The translations under genes were made by a program, and so were the position numbers. From Phocaeicola faecium (GTDB taxonomy: Bacteria; Bacteroidota; Bacteroidia; Bacteroidales; Bacteroidaceae): DNA of 64,000 bases. Positions within the stretch are counted from its first letter, which is position 1. Each line of letters begins with the position of its first letter. The DNA lies in the NCBI RefSeq assembly GCF_014837055.1, contig NZ_JACSPQ010000053.1:62001-126000 (forward strand), read 5' to 3'. Below the pieces are notes generated by a model. That model had not been told where the DNA came from and ran no database searches. It saw nothing but the letters and a program-made list of their open reading frames with translations. Positions 19,577 to 29,700 of this stretch are shown in pieces.

Positions 19577-21709
19577 TTATTTAAGAATCAATGTTATAGT
19601 TTGCCCCCTGCGGACATGAGACCCGGCCGCAAGGCTTTGAGAAGTAACCTTCCCTACGCCCGACAAACGGACTTTCAGCCCATAACTTTCCAACAGGTAA
19701 ACGGCATCTTTCGCACCCATGCCCTTTACGTTAGGAAGCAACTTGCTGTTTATTTTAGTTTCTTTCAGCTCTGCCTGAGTGGGAGTGGTTGTCACTTTTC
19801 CCCATACAGGTATGTCTTCCGAGGCTGTAGAGATAGAAGCACTGTTGCTGTTCACATTCAGTGCGCGCAATACATAAGCAGCCTCTTGGATATCTCCGCT
19901 CTTTACGTTAGGTATCAGTATCGAGGTAGAATCTTTGGCATGTTCCAAATCCTGATTCAAATGTTTCGCATAAATACGTTCGGCGATGCGGCTGAACACG
20001 CTTCCTGCCTGCAAGCCTCCGGATGCCGGACCGTGAGGTATCTGAATAGAAACAATGCAACTGTATTTAGGGTTCTCGGAGGGGAAGTAACCGCAGAAGC
20101 TAACCAAATAGCTTACTCCTCCAGCTTTATATCCGGCTTTACCTTGCGAGATTTGCGCTGTTCCTGTTTTGCCCGATACGCTGAACTGTTTGCTTCCTGC
20201 CGGTTTTGCAAGTCCTTGCGAAACCACTTTACGCAGAATAGTACGTATCTGCATCAACGTCGTATCCGAACAAATTTTCGGATTGACTATTTCCGTCGGA
20301 AATTCTTTCAATATCTCGCCGTCTTTGGCTATTGCTTTCACAAACTTGGGTTTCACCATCACGCCGTTATTGGCAATGGCATTATAAAAATTCAACAGAT
20401 AAATGGGAGGAATCATCGTTTCGTAACCGATACTCATCCACGGCAAAGTGGTTCCTGCGAAATAACGTTCGTTCGGTCCTTGTATGCGCGGACTTGCTTC
20501 ACCCACGAAGCCCAAGTTCAGCGGTTTGTCGATGCTCATGCGTTTCAAGCCGTCGACAAACTTTTGGGGATTCTTTCCGTAAAAATGATCGATAATCGTC
20601 GATACGCCCACATTGGATGATACTTCAAGGATGCGTGTCACATCTATCTTTCCATAACCGCCCTTATACCAGTTCCAGTCTTTCATGAAACTGCCGTGCA
20701 TATTTACCACCCCGTTTCCTGTATCTACCACATAATCGGGCGTAATATATTTATCTTCGAGCGCTACCATGATAGAAGCCGTTTTAAAGGTAGACCCCGG
20801 CTCCATCAGGTTACTTACCGAAGCATTGCGCATTTCGTAATAATTCCCGTCGCCTGCTTTGGTCATGTTTACATTAGCTTTCACATCGCCCGTAGCAACT
20901 TCCATTACTACCGCCACTCCGGATACGGCATTCAGATTTTTGAGCTGGTCTACAAGGGCTTTCTCGGCAATATCCTGCATGTCGACATCGATGGTTGTAA
21001 TCACATCGCAGCCATCTACCGCCGGCTTATCCACGATATTCAAGTATTTGTTCATCACCTTTTGGCGGTGGGTGATGCCATTTTGCCCGCGCAAAATTGA
21101 ATCGTAAGTAAGCTCAATGCCATTTTTCGCACCCAACGTTATATCGGGGTACATATCGCCCAACGTACGGGCAGCCAACGAGCCGAAAGGTTTTTTCCGC
21201 TGATTGAAAGCCAATTCGTGGAATCCGCCCCGGTATTTATTCAAATTAAACACCGGAAGTTTTTTGACCTCCTTATACTCAATATATGAGATGCGCTTGG
21301 GGTAAAGCAAATAGTTTCTGCTCTTCGCACGCCTTCCGTTCAAGATATGCCGACGAAAGCTCTGCGCACTTTTATCCGGGAATATCTGATGCATCCCTTC
21401 ACAGATTTCCGTCAGATGGTTCATCAGTACAGAGTCGTTACCGGCTTCTTTCAGCGCTACGAAATCCATATAAATTTTATATTCCGGCAAGCTGCTCGCC
21501 ATTAATTTCCCGTCGGCTGAAATAATATTTCCGCGCGTAGGAGCAACCGTGACATTTTCTTTAACGAAACGGTCGGCAACGTCTTTCCAGTACTGGCGTT
21601 CTGCAAACATGATAAATGCGGCCTTGATAATAACCGCCACCGCTATCAACGCCATGACAAACACTATGAACGTATAGCGGAGCATGATATTTTTCTGTCC
21701 AAACATCAT
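19577..21709 (-). CDS. ftsI: division transpeptidase FtsI (PBP3) with PASTA domains
   Basis: A 710-residue class B penicillin-binding protein. One N-terminal membrane anchor (about residues 9-31) is followed by the dimerisation domain and the transpeptidase domain, with EPGSTFKTAS (SxxK serine, about residue 307), SSNVGVS (SxN) and SGKTGTAQIS (KTG). Two PASTA repeats occupy the C-terminal 130 residues (IPNVKSGDIQEAAYVL; LPNVKGMGAKDAVYLLE). It crosslinks septal peptidoglycan in the periplasm together with FtsW. Its start is one base after the preceding stop. Confidence 0.94.
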   Translation of the reverse strand: MMFGQKNIMLRYTFIVFVMALIAVAVIIKAAFIMFAERQYWKDVADRFVKENVTVAPTRGNIISADGKLMASSLPEYKIYMDFVALKEAGNDSVLMNHLTEICEGMHQIFPDKSAQSFRRHILNGRRAKSRNYLLYPKRISYIEYKEVKKLPVFNLNKYRGGFHELAFNQRKKPFGSLAARTLGDMYPDITLGAKNGIELTYDSILRGQNGITHRQKVMNKYLNIVDKPAVDGCDVITTIDVDMQDIAEKALVDQLKNLNAVSGVAVVMEVATGDVKANVNMTKAGDGNYYEMRNASVSNLMEPGSTFKTASIMVALEDKYITPDYVVDTGNGVVNMHGSFMKDWNWYKGGYGKIDVTRILEVSSNVGVSTIIDHFYGKNPQKFVDGLKRMSIDKPLNLGFVGEASPRIQGPNERYFAGTTLPWMSIGYETMIPPIYLLNFYNAIANNGVMVKPKFVKAIAKDGEILKEFPTEIVNPKICSDTTLMQIRTILRKVVSQGLAKPAGSKQFSVSGKTGTAQISQGKAGYKAGGVSYLVSFCGYFPSENPKYSCIVSIQIPHGPASGGLQAGSVFSRIAERIYAKHLNQDLEHAKDSTSILIPNVKSGDIQEAAYVLRALNVNSNSASISTASEDIPVWGKVTTTPTQAELKETKINSKLLPNVKGMGAKDAVYLLESYGLKVRLSGVGKVTSQSLAAGSHVRRGQTITLILK

Positions 21710-21710
21710 C

Positions 21711-22067
21711 TTATTTCTTCTCTTTAATTAAAAATGGAGGAGTAGTAGCTGTTTGAAGCGGCATTTTCCCTTCTTCTGTTGCAACATATTCTTCGATGCG
21801 CGACTGGCGGCTCCGTTCGGTCAGTTCCGAAGAAATGGTCAGCGCATCATATTTTGTATCTACCAGCTCTTTTTTCAACCGGTCTATTTCAATGATTTCA
21901 CGCTGGCTTTCATAACGGTTGTTTATATAGAAAATGGTCAAGATTACTATTAAAATAAGCAAGTTGGCCTGCTTTCTCAGGAAGTTATGAGCCAAAATAT
22001 CCCCTCCCAAGATGCTTTTCAGCGTGATATGGAAAGTTTCCTGCTGCTTGTCTTCTTGTTGTTCCAT
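21711..22067 (-). CDS. FtsL-like division protein
   Basis: A 118-residue bitopic membrane protein: a cytoplasmic N terminus of about 30 residues, one membrane helix (LLILIVILTIFYINNRYE) and a leucine-spaced coiled-coil periplasmic part (IEIDRLKKELVDTKYDALTIS). Size, topology and position between rsmH and ftsI identify it as the FtsL equivalent, although sequence similarity in this family is low. It should bind FtsB-like and FtsQ-like partners at the septum. Confidence 0.8.
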   Translation of the reverse strand: MEQQEDKQQETFHITLKSILGGDILAHNFLRKQANLLILIVILTIFYINNRYESQREIIEIDRLKKELVDTKYDALTISSELTERSRQSRIEEYVATEEGKMPLQTATTPPFLIKEKK

Positions 22068-22079
22068 AACTTTTACTTG

Positions 22080-22994
22080 TTATTTCTTTTCTGCAATTCT
22101 TAATTTAGCGCTTCGCGAGCGAGGATTACGCAGTATCTCCTCGTTGGCGGGCACGATTACTTTATTGTTTATCAGGCGGAACGGTGTTTTTACGTTTCCA
22201 TAAAAATCCTGATCGGCCTTTCCTTCGATATTTCCTGTTTTCATCAGGTTCTTTACCATGCGGTCTTCCAGCGAATGATAGGTGATAACCACCAATCTCC
22301 CTCCGGGCTTCAACGCCTCGGTAGCTGCATACAGCATTTCTTTCAGCGCCTGCATTTCTTCGTTCACTTCGATGCGCAGCGCCTGAAACACTTTCGCCAA
22401 TTCTTTTTTTTCTCTTTCCCTGCCGTACAGCGGCTTTACCACTTCAAGAAAATCGCCTATGGTATCAAATGGCTTCCGGGCGCGCGCCTTTACCAATACG
22501 TTCGCCAGCTTCCGGCTGTTCTTCAGTTCACCGTACAGGTAAAACACATCAGCCAGCCGCTCTTCATCATACGTATTGACTACATCGGCAGCCGTCATTC
22601 CCGCCCGGCGGTTCATGCGCATGTCCAACTTTCCGTCGAAACGAAAAGAAAAGCCGCGCTCACTGTCGTCGAAATGATGAGACGACACTCCCAAATCGGC
22701 AAGAATACCGTCAACCTCTTCCACTCCGTAGTAACGAAGAAAGTTACGCAGATACCTGAAATTACTCCGCACGAAGGTAAAACGGCTGTCATCCACAATG
22801 TTGCGCTCCGCATCTTCGTCTTGATCGAAACTGAACAAACGGCTTTCCTTTCCCATACGACGCAAAATCTCCCGTGAATGTCCACCTCCTCCGAAAGTTA
22901 CGTCCACATAAATTCCGCCATCCTGCAAGTTCAGTCCGCAGATGCTTTCCTGCAAAAGTACAGGCACATGATAAGTCTGTTCCGTTTCGTTCAT
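22080..22994 (-). CDS. rsmH: 16S rRNA (cytosine-1402-N4) methyltransferase
   Basis: A 304-residue SAM-dependent methyltransferase (formerly MraW). It starts HVPVLLQESICGL and has the SAM-binding VDVTFGGGGHSREIL, then GILADLGVSSHHFDDSERGFSFR and the C-terminal VVITYHSLEDRMVKNLM. It methylates C1402 of 16S rRNA in the cytoplasm. It is the first gene of the cluster; mraZ, which often precedes it, is missing from the 557-base gap upstream. I found no clear promoter box on the minus strand. Confidence 0.95.
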   Translation of the reverse strand: MNETEQTYHVPVLLQESICGLNLQDGGIYVDVTFGGGGHSREILRRMGKESRLFSFDQDEDAERNIVDDSRFTFVRSNFRYLRNFLRYYGVEEVDGILADLGVSSHHFDDSERGFSFRFDGKLDMRMNRRAGMTAADVVNTYDEERLADVFYLYGELKNSRKLANVLVKARARKPFDTIGDFLEVVKPLYGREREKKELAKVFQALRIEVNEEMQALKEMLYAATEALKPGGRLVVITYHSLEDRMVKNLMKTGNIEGKADQDFYGNVKTPFRLINNKVIVPANEEILRNPRSRSAKLRIAEKK

Positions 22995-23195
22995 GAGTCA
23001 ATATCTTTGCTGTTTTTAGCTATTATATAATTAAGGTGTAAAATTAGGCATTTCCTTATAATTAGGCACTATATTGGTTGGGGAATTTTTCAGAAAGTTA
23101 TCAACAGCCCGCCTCAGCGCGGTGTATTTTGCTTTCTCAAACACAAGCCGTTATCTTGGAAACCTGTCGGCTTACACCGAGCCTTCCCAAACTTT

Positions 23196-23307
23196 TTCCG
23201 GCTTGCCGGAAGCCCGAAAAACGCTACCCATAGCGTAAACAAGTTCTATGGGTAGAACCGGGCAACGCTACCGCATGAGTTGACCAACACTAACGGTAGC
23301 GTTTTCC
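23196..23307 (-). repeat. dispersed hairpin repeat, copy 4 with flanking hairpin
   Basis: The core 23216-23307 has module B (CTACCCATAG / CTATGGGTAG), then module A (CTACCGCATGAG / CTAACGGTAGCG) and ends in a T run. The flank 23196-23211 is a separate hairpin, TTCCGGC-TT-GCCGGAA. At the copy near 32886 the equivalent is TTCCGC-TT-GCGGAA, so base pairing is kept although the sequence differs. The gap 22995-23551 lies between divergent genes and holds no gene; besides this element I see only AT-rich sequence and a promoter at its right end. Confidence 0.85.
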
Positions 23308-23518
23308 GGGATTTTACTGCGGGAATTTCCGCCAGCGTTTTACCCGGCAGAATAGTTAAACAAAAGCTGGGCAACAAACCGCCAGCTTTCCCTAAATCAC
23401 GGGCAAAAAAAGGCCCGGTTTGTCATATCAACGTATACAAAACATGCCCTACAGTATATTTTTTGTGTTAAATAGTAGATTTTTTTACCACTATTGCCCT
23501 ATTTATCAAAAGATACAT

Positions 23519-23526
23519 TACTTTTG
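23519..23526 (+). promoter_or_regulatory. -7 promoter element for the glsA-like gene
   Basis: TACTTTTG matches TAnnTTTG and lies 25 bases before the ATG at 23552. A partial -33 box (ATTG at 23493-23496) lies 22 bases upstream. Confidence 0.5.
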
Positions 23527-23551
23527 TAACACAAATACAATAAAGTAAAGA

Positions 23552-24370
23552 ATGGCTGACGACTCAATCTTTTTAATTGACATAGACAAGATTCTGAAAG
23601 AAAAGGCAGGACCAAAAGCCAAAAGGGTTCCCCGATTCGTGGTTTCGTACCTGAAACACATCGTACATCAGGATGAACTGAATGTCTTTTTAAAAGAAGT
23701 CTCCGGTAAAGAAGGAGTCCACTTTCTGGAAGCGTGCATGGAGTTTCTTGATGTAAAACTTGATATCAGGGGACTTGAAAATCTCCCTAAGGAAGGTTTG
23801 TGTACGTTTGTGTCCAATCACCCTTTAGGGGGACAAGACGGTATCTCACTGGGATATATACTTGGAAAGCACTACGACGGGCGAATCAAATATCTGGTAA
23901 ACGACTTACTGATGAACCTCCGCGGACTGGCGCCCCTTTGTATCCCAATCAACAAAACCGGTTCGCAATCGCGCGATTTCCCTAAAATGGTAGAAGCCGG
24001 CTTCCGCTCAGACAGTCATATCATCATGTTCCCTGCCGGACTTTGTTCGCGCAGGCAGAACGGAACAATCAAAGATTTGCCGTGGAAAAAAACATTCATT
24101 ACCAAAAGTATAGAAACTCACCGCACCATTGTACCCATTCATTTTGAAGGACGAAACTCGAACTTCTTTTACACGCTGGCAAATGTCTGTAAGTTCTTAG
24201 GAATCAAGTTTAACATAGCCATGCTTTATCTTGCCGACGAAATGTTGAAAAACCGCCATAAAACGTTCCGGGTAACCATCGGGAAACCCATCCCGTGGGA
24301 AACATTCGGTAAACAGAAAACTCCGGCCGAATGGGCGGACTACGTGCGTGAACTGGTTTACAAATTATAA
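23552..24370 (+). CDS. PlsC-type O-acyltransferase, probably glycine-lipid GlsA
   Basis: A 272-residue acyltransferase of the LPLAT/hemolysin-like group. The catalytic NHx4D-type motif appears as SNHPLGGQDG (about residue 89), with the later blocks PINKTGSQSRDF, MFPAGLCSRR and IVPIHFEGRNS. Together with the next gene it matches the pair I know from Bacteroides thetaiotaomicron (GlsA and GlsB), which make N-acyloxyacyl glycine lipids: GlsB N-acylates glycine and GlsA O-acylates the product at the membrane. Assignment rests on family and pairing. Another lysophospholipid acyltransferase role is possible. Confidence 0.75.
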   Translation: MADDSIFLIDIDKILKEKAGPKAKRVPRFVVSYLKHIVHQDELNVFLKEVSGKEGVHFLEACMEFLDVKLDIRGLENLPKEGLCTFVSNHPLGGQDGISLGYILGKHYDGRIKYLVNDLLMNLRGLAPLCIPINKTGSQSRDFPKMVEAGFRSDSHIIMFPAGLCSRRQNGTIKDLPWKKTFITKSIETHRTIVPIHFEGRNSNFFYTLANVCKFLGIKFNIAMLYLADEMLKNRHKTFRVTIGKPIPWETFGKQKTPAEWADYVRELVYKL

Positions 24371-24392
24371 AAAGATGTTATAATTGATAGAT

Positions 24393-25373
24393 ATGGAAGA
24401 TATTATTGCTCCGATTGACAAGGAACTACTGAAATCGGAACTCACACCCGACAAACGTATGCGCTCCACAAACAAAAGTAACAACGAAATATACGTTGTA
24501 ACATGGCAAAACGCGCCTAACGTATTGAAAGAAATCGGTCGCTTACGTGAAATCGCATTCCGCGCAGCCGGAGGTGGCACAGGCATGTCGATGGACTTGG
24601 ATGAATACGACTTAATGGAAAATCCTTACCAGCAACTGATTGTTTGGAATCCGGAAGCTGAAGAAATATTGGGAGGATACCGTTACATACTGGGCGATGA
24701 AGTAGAATTCGACGAGCATGGGAAACCTAAATTGGCTACGGCTCACATGTTTGATTTCTCCGAGAAGTTTTTAAAAGATTACCTTCCTACCACCATCGAA
24801 TTAGGGCGTTCGTTCGTAACCCTCGAATATCAGTCTACACGCTCCGGCTCAAAAGGTTTATTTGCACTCGACAATCTGTGGGACGGATTGGGAGCATTGA
24901 CAGTAATCAAGCCCAATGTGAAATATTTCTTTGGTAAGATGACGATGTATCCCAGCTACAACCGCTTCGGACGCGACATGATTCTTTATTTCCTCAACAA
25001 GCATTTCTACGACAAAGACAAGCTGATAACCCCGATGACCCCGCTGCAGATAGAAACAGACCCGGCGGTTCTCGAAAAGTTGTTCTGCCACAATACGTTT
25101 AAGGAAGACTATAAGGTTTTAAACGCCGAGGTGCGTAAGTTGGGATATAACATTCCGCCTTTGGTTAACGCTTACATGGGACTTTCGCCCACCATGCGTA
25201 TGTTCGGGACTGCCATTAACGACGGTTTCGGAAATGTAGAAGAAACGGGTATTCTGATTGCCGTAGATGAGATTCTGGAAGAAAAGCGTGTACGCCATAT
25301 CGAATCTTACATAAAAGAACATCCCGAAGCCTTGCATTTCACTTCAGGAGCTAATCCGGTGATTTCAAAATAA
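24393..25373 (+). CDS. GNAT-type N-acyltransferase, probably glycine-lipid GlsB
   Basis: A 326-residue protein of the OlsB/GlsB N-acyltransferase group. Motifs: IGRLREIAFRAAGGGTG (about residues 45-61), LWDGLGALTVIKPNVKYFFG and TMYPSYNRFGRDMI. I prefer the ATG at 24393 over the TTG at 24384. It follows the acyltransferase gene by 22 bases and should act first in the pathway, transferring a 3-hydroxyacyl chain to glycine. A small terminator hairpin follows at 25388-25409. Confidence 0.78.
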   Translation: MEDIIAPIDKELLKSELTPDKRMRSTNKSNNEIYVVTWQNAPNVLKEIGRLREIAFRAAGGGTGMSMDLDEYDLMENPYQQLIVWNPEAEEILGGYRYILGDEVEFDEHGKPKLATAHMFDFSEKFLKDYLPTTIELGRSFVTLEYQSTRSGSKGLFALDNLWDGLGALTVIKPNVKYFFGKMTMYPSYNRFGRDMILYFLNKHFYDKDKLITPMTPLQIETDPAVLEKLFCHNTFKEDYKVLNAEVRKLGYNIPPLVNAYMGLSPTMRMFGTAINDGFGNVEETGILIAVDEILEEKRVRHIESYIKEHPEALHFTSGANPVISK

Positions 25374-25387
25374 AAGAATTGTTTATA

Positions 25388-25413
25388 GGAACATTGAGCA
25401 GATGTTCCTTTTT
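25388..25413 (+). terminator. Rho-independent terminator after the glsB-like gene
   Basis: AGGAACAT (25388-25395) pairs with ATGTTCCT (25402-25409), followed by a T run to 25413. Confidence 0.8.
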
Positions 25414-25424
25414 ACCCAATACTT

Positions 25425-25452
25425 CGCAAAAGCGTAAATCTACGCTTTTGCG
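25425..25452 (-). terminator. hairpin at the end of the efflux operon
   Basis: CGCAAAAGCGTA (25425-25436) pairs perfectly with TACGCTTTTGCG (25441-25452). It sits 12 bases beyond the TolC-family stop on the minus strand. The T tract is poor, so terminator function is inferred. Confidence 0.6.
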
Positions 25453-25463
25453 ACATTACTCTT

Positions 25464-26786
25464 TCAATCTTCCAAGTATTGCATAATCTTCCCGCTAATC
25501 TGCAAAAGGGAAATCTCACACATTTTTGTATCATACTCTGCCGAAAGGATACGTTCTTCCGCATCGAGCAGACTCTTTTGTGCCTCGCGCATCTCGATAC
25601 CCGACAAGTCTCCCAGCAAGTAACGGTCTTTCGCTATGTCGTGATTTTCTTTTGCTGCTATCAGGTTCTGACGTTCAAGGCTCAACAGACGAAGGTTGTT
25701 CCGGTATGCCTGCCAAAGGTTGCTGAGGTCGGCACGCAATCCCTGTTCCAGTTCCTCACGCTCTAACTGGGCGTTGCGGATGGCAAGGCTTGCGTTACGC
25801 TTTTCGCGCTTACGGTTTCCGTCGAAGATGTTAAACCCTACCGTCACCCCGCCGCTGAATCCCCAATTACTGCGGCTGCGCGTGGCGTTTACATCGTATT
25901 TATTTAATGTATAACCGTATCCGGCATTCAGCCGCACGTAAGGATAGTTACGCGACAATACTTTCTTATAATCCAACTGTGCGATAACCGAATTCTGGTC
26001 GGCACGCAACAAGCTGGCGTTGGCGGTAAGCGTAGAATTCCAAAGGTCGTTGAAATCCAAGAAGTCGCTGATGTCAATCACCGAATCCCGTACTTGTATC
26101 GGGCGGTCGACATCTTTTGCCGCCATCAGCTCGTTCAGATTGATGCGCGAAGTATGTACCAGTTCCTGCTGTTTCATATACTGCGCACTGTCGGCATTAA
26201 AGTCTACTGTAGCCTGCTGATAATCCAAACGCGAGAAGTTTCCGATGTGGTATCGCTCTTCCACAATGCGCAACCGCTCCTTCGAGAGCGAAACAGCATA
26301 ACGGAAGTTCTTCAAACGGATTTCCTGCTGAATATAATTGTAATACTCGGCGGTAAGCGTTGCAATAAAATCCTCAATGGCAATGCGGGTATTGGTTTCA
26401 CCCTGCCGCTTTAATTCCTGTAACTGTTTATACGTGGTACTGATGCTGAAACCGTCGAACACTGTCCAGTTAACATCAAGCCCGGCATCCAATGTTTGGT
26501 CGAATACACCGCGCTGCTTGGTTGTGATACCCGTCTCCCGCTCTTCGGTATTCGTATTGTCTGCCGTACCGGTATAACTGGCAATCAAATCTACCGTAGG
26601 CAAGAACCCTGCGTTCCCCAGCGTAGCGTTGTTCTTGCTAATCAATTCCTCATTGCGCGTAATGCGTAGCGAATAATTGTTCATCAACCCTTCTTCAAGA
26701 CATTGCTTCAGGGTATATTCATATTGTGCCCTCAACGGGAAGGCTATGAAGACATATAGTATTAAAAAGGGAATGATTCGTTTCAT
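25464..26786 (-). CDS. TolC-family outer-membrane efflux protein
   Basis: A 440-residue outer-membrane channel protein. The signal peptide (MKRIIPFLILYVFIAFPLRA, cut before QYEY) is followed by two OEP repeats, each starting with a helix such as YTLKQCLEEGLMNNYSLRI and continuing into coiled-coil helices (IAALDYKK-type VIAQLDYKKVL; NLIAAKENHDIAKDRYLLGD). It should trimerise and link the RND pump to the outside. It overlaps the pump gene by 4 bases and is the last gene of the operon. Confidence 0.92.
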   Translation of the reverse strand: MKRIIPFLILYVFIAFPLRAQYEYTLKQCLEEGLMNNYSLRITRNEELISKNNATLGNAGFLPTVDLIASYTGTADNTNTEERETGITTKQRGVFDQTLDAGLDVNWTVFDGFSISTTYKQLQELKRQGETNTRIAIEDFIATLTAEYYNYIQQEIRLKNFRYAVSLSKERLRIVEERYHIGNFSRLDYQQATVDFNADSAQYMKQQELVHTSRINLNELMAAKDVDRPIQVRDSVIDISDFLDFNDLWNSTLTANASLLRADQNSVIAQLDYKKVLSRNYPYVRLNAGYGYTLNKYDVNATRSRSNWGFSGGVTVGFNIFDGNRKREKRNASLAIRNAQLEREELEQGLRADLSNLWQAYRNNLRLLSLERQNLIAAKENHDIAKDRYLLGDLSGIEMREAQKSLLDAEERILSAEYDTKMCEISLLQISGKIMQYLED

Positions 26787-29700
26787 GCTTTTTTCTCCTT
26801 TTTTTGCCGGTTAGTAGATATATAAGAATAAATGGCAGGAACGATATACATCGTAAGGAAGGTAGAAACCAACATACCTCCCACTACCGCCGTACCCATC
26901 GCGATGCGTTGATTGGCTCCTTCGCCCGTGGCAAAAGCTAACGGAATCAAACCTAAAATGGTTGCCGCACTGGTCATCAGGATGGGGCGCAGACGTTGAA
27001 GGGCTGCATCGCGGATAGCTTGCATTTTTTCTTCGCCATGCTCCTGTTTCTGATTCGCAAACTCCACAATCAGAATACCGTTCTTTGCCACCAGACCGAT
27101 AAGCATGATGATACCAATCTGGCTGAATATATTCATGGTTATATTACCGAAATACATAAAAATCAATGCTCCGGCAATGGCAAGCGGAACGGTAAGCATG
27201 ATGATAAAGGGGTCTTTGAAGCTTTCAAACTGGGCAGCAAGAATCAGATAAATCAATATCAGTGCAAGAATGAAAGCAAACATCAGACTGGAAGAACTTT
27301 CGCGATAGTCTTTCGAGTCGCCCGAAAGGGCAGTACGGAAAGTGTCATCCAATACATTCGCCGCTATCTTATCCATTTCGTCCAGTCCCTGCCCGATGGT
27401 CTTTCCTTCTGCCAGTCCTGCCGAAATAGTAGCCGAAATAAAACGGTTGTAATGATACAGCTTGGGAGGAGCTACTGCTTCTACAAACTCTACCAAGTTA
27501 TCCAACTGTATCATCTCTCCTTTGTCGCTCCGGATATAAATGGACTTGATGTTTGCCGGTTGGTTACGCTGTTGGCGGCTTATCTGCCCGAGAATTTCGT
27601 ACTGCTTTCCGTTCATGTAGAAATAACCCATACGCTGACCGCTCAAGCCGTATTGCAGGGTTTCGCCGATGTCGCGCACGCTTACACCCATCGTTCCCGC
27701 TTTATCGCGGTTGATATGAACGCGCATTTCGGGACTGGTGAACTTCAGATTGACATCTGCCATCTGGAATACCGGGTTATCATAGACCTGTCGTAGAAAT
27801 TCCGGCAATACCTTTTCCAACTTCTCGATACTTACCGATTGGAGTACATACTGGACGGGCATACTGCTCCGCCGTCCGCCAAACGATGACTGCTGACGTA
27901 CAAATGCACGCGCTTTGGTATGCTTGCGTATCGCCTGCGATATCTGTTCGGCAACCTCCATCTGGGTATAATCGCGTTCTTTGATGTCTTTCAGTGTTAT
28001 TTGGATATTTCCGCTTCCGCTTGAGACACGTGCCGTAACAAAAGCAGCATCGGGAATTATCGAATCAACCAACTGATTGATTTCTTCGGTATAATCGCGG
28101 ATATATTCATAGCTGGCTCCTTCGGCCGCACGGGTATCGATATTGATTTGCGAACGGTCTTCAAGCGGAGCCATCTCCGAAGGTATCTTGTTCCAAAGGA
28201 AAGCGATGATAATCAGCATGACTATCGTAAACGGAATGGCAGCGAACCGATGACGCAACACGTATGCCAACGACTGCGAGTAATAACGGTTCATTCCCTC
28301 AAAGAAAGGCTCGGTTTTACGATAGAACCAGTTTTGCTTTTCGCGGTAGCGCAACATCTTGGTGGCAAGCATCGGAGTGAAAGTCAGGGCGGCAAATGCT
28401 GAGATAATCACCGAGCCGGCAACCACGAAACTGAACTCGCGGAACAGGCGTCCGCTCGTGCCCTCCATAAACACAATCGGCAAGAATACCGCTGCCAACG
28501 TAATGGTTGTGGAAATGACGGCAAAAAAGATTTCTTTTGCACCTTCTATACCGGCTTCAAAGGGTTTCATACCACGTTCGATGCGGATATAGATGTTTTC
28601 GGTCATAACGATGGCATCGTCCACCACCAGTCCCACGGAAAGCACCACGGCAAGCATCGTCAACACGTTGATAGAAAAGCCTGCTACGTACATCACAAAG
28701 AATGCTCCAATCAACGATACGGGGATAACGATACAGGGAATCAGCGTTACACGCCAGTCGCGCAAGAAAAGGAAGATGATAAGGATAACCAAGACGAAAG
28801 CCTCGTAAACCGTACTTTCCACTTCGGCTATGGATGCGCGGATAAAACGGGTATTGTCAAATCCATACGTATAATCCACATCATCGGGCAAATCTTTCTG
28901 TATCTGAGTCATGCGTTCGTATACGGCATCGGCGATTTCAATATGGTTTGCTCCGGGCTGAGGAATAACCACCACACCCACCATCGGCACACCGTTCATT
29001 TTCATGTAGCTTTTCAGGTCAGCCGGACCAAGTTCGGCATATCCGATATCGCTGAAACGGATAATTCTTCCGTTGCTCTCTTTAATGATAACATTATTAA
29101 ACTCTTTCGCCGTGTGCATTTGTCCCATCGTTCGTAACGTCAGTTCCACGGTGTTTCCTTCGATGCTTCCCGACGGAAGCTCCAAGTTTTCCTCATCAAT
29201 GGCATTCTTTACATCTACGGGAGTGATTCCGTATCCTGCCATCTTTACCGGGTCAAGCCAAAGGCGCATAGAATAACGCTTTTCACCCCAAATAGATACA
29301 CTACTTACATCGGATATGGTTTGCAACTGCTCTTTTACGGTCAGGTCGGCTATTTCGCTCAGCTCCAGCAGCGAGCGGGTATTGCTTTGGATGGCTACCA
29401 TCAGAATGGGACTGGCATCGGCATCGGCTTTCGACACAGTGGGAGGGTCGCAATCGCGCGGCAAATAACGCTGCGCACGCGATACTTTATCGCGCACGTC
29501 ATTGGCAGCCGTTTCCAAGTCGACAGACAATTCAAATTCCACCGTAATGCGGCTCTGTCCCTGCTGGCTCACGCTGGACAGTGAGCGGATACCCGGGATA
29601 CCGTTGATATTCTGTTCAAGTGGCTCGGTTATCTGATTTTCAATTACTTCAGCGTTAGCTCCCGGATAACTGCAACTAACCGAGATAATGGGATTATCGA

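Noticed and set aside
23002-23009. TATCTTTG on the plus strand as a promoter
   Set aside because: It matches the -7 box but has no -33 box at a proper distance and no gene for more than 500 bases downstream.
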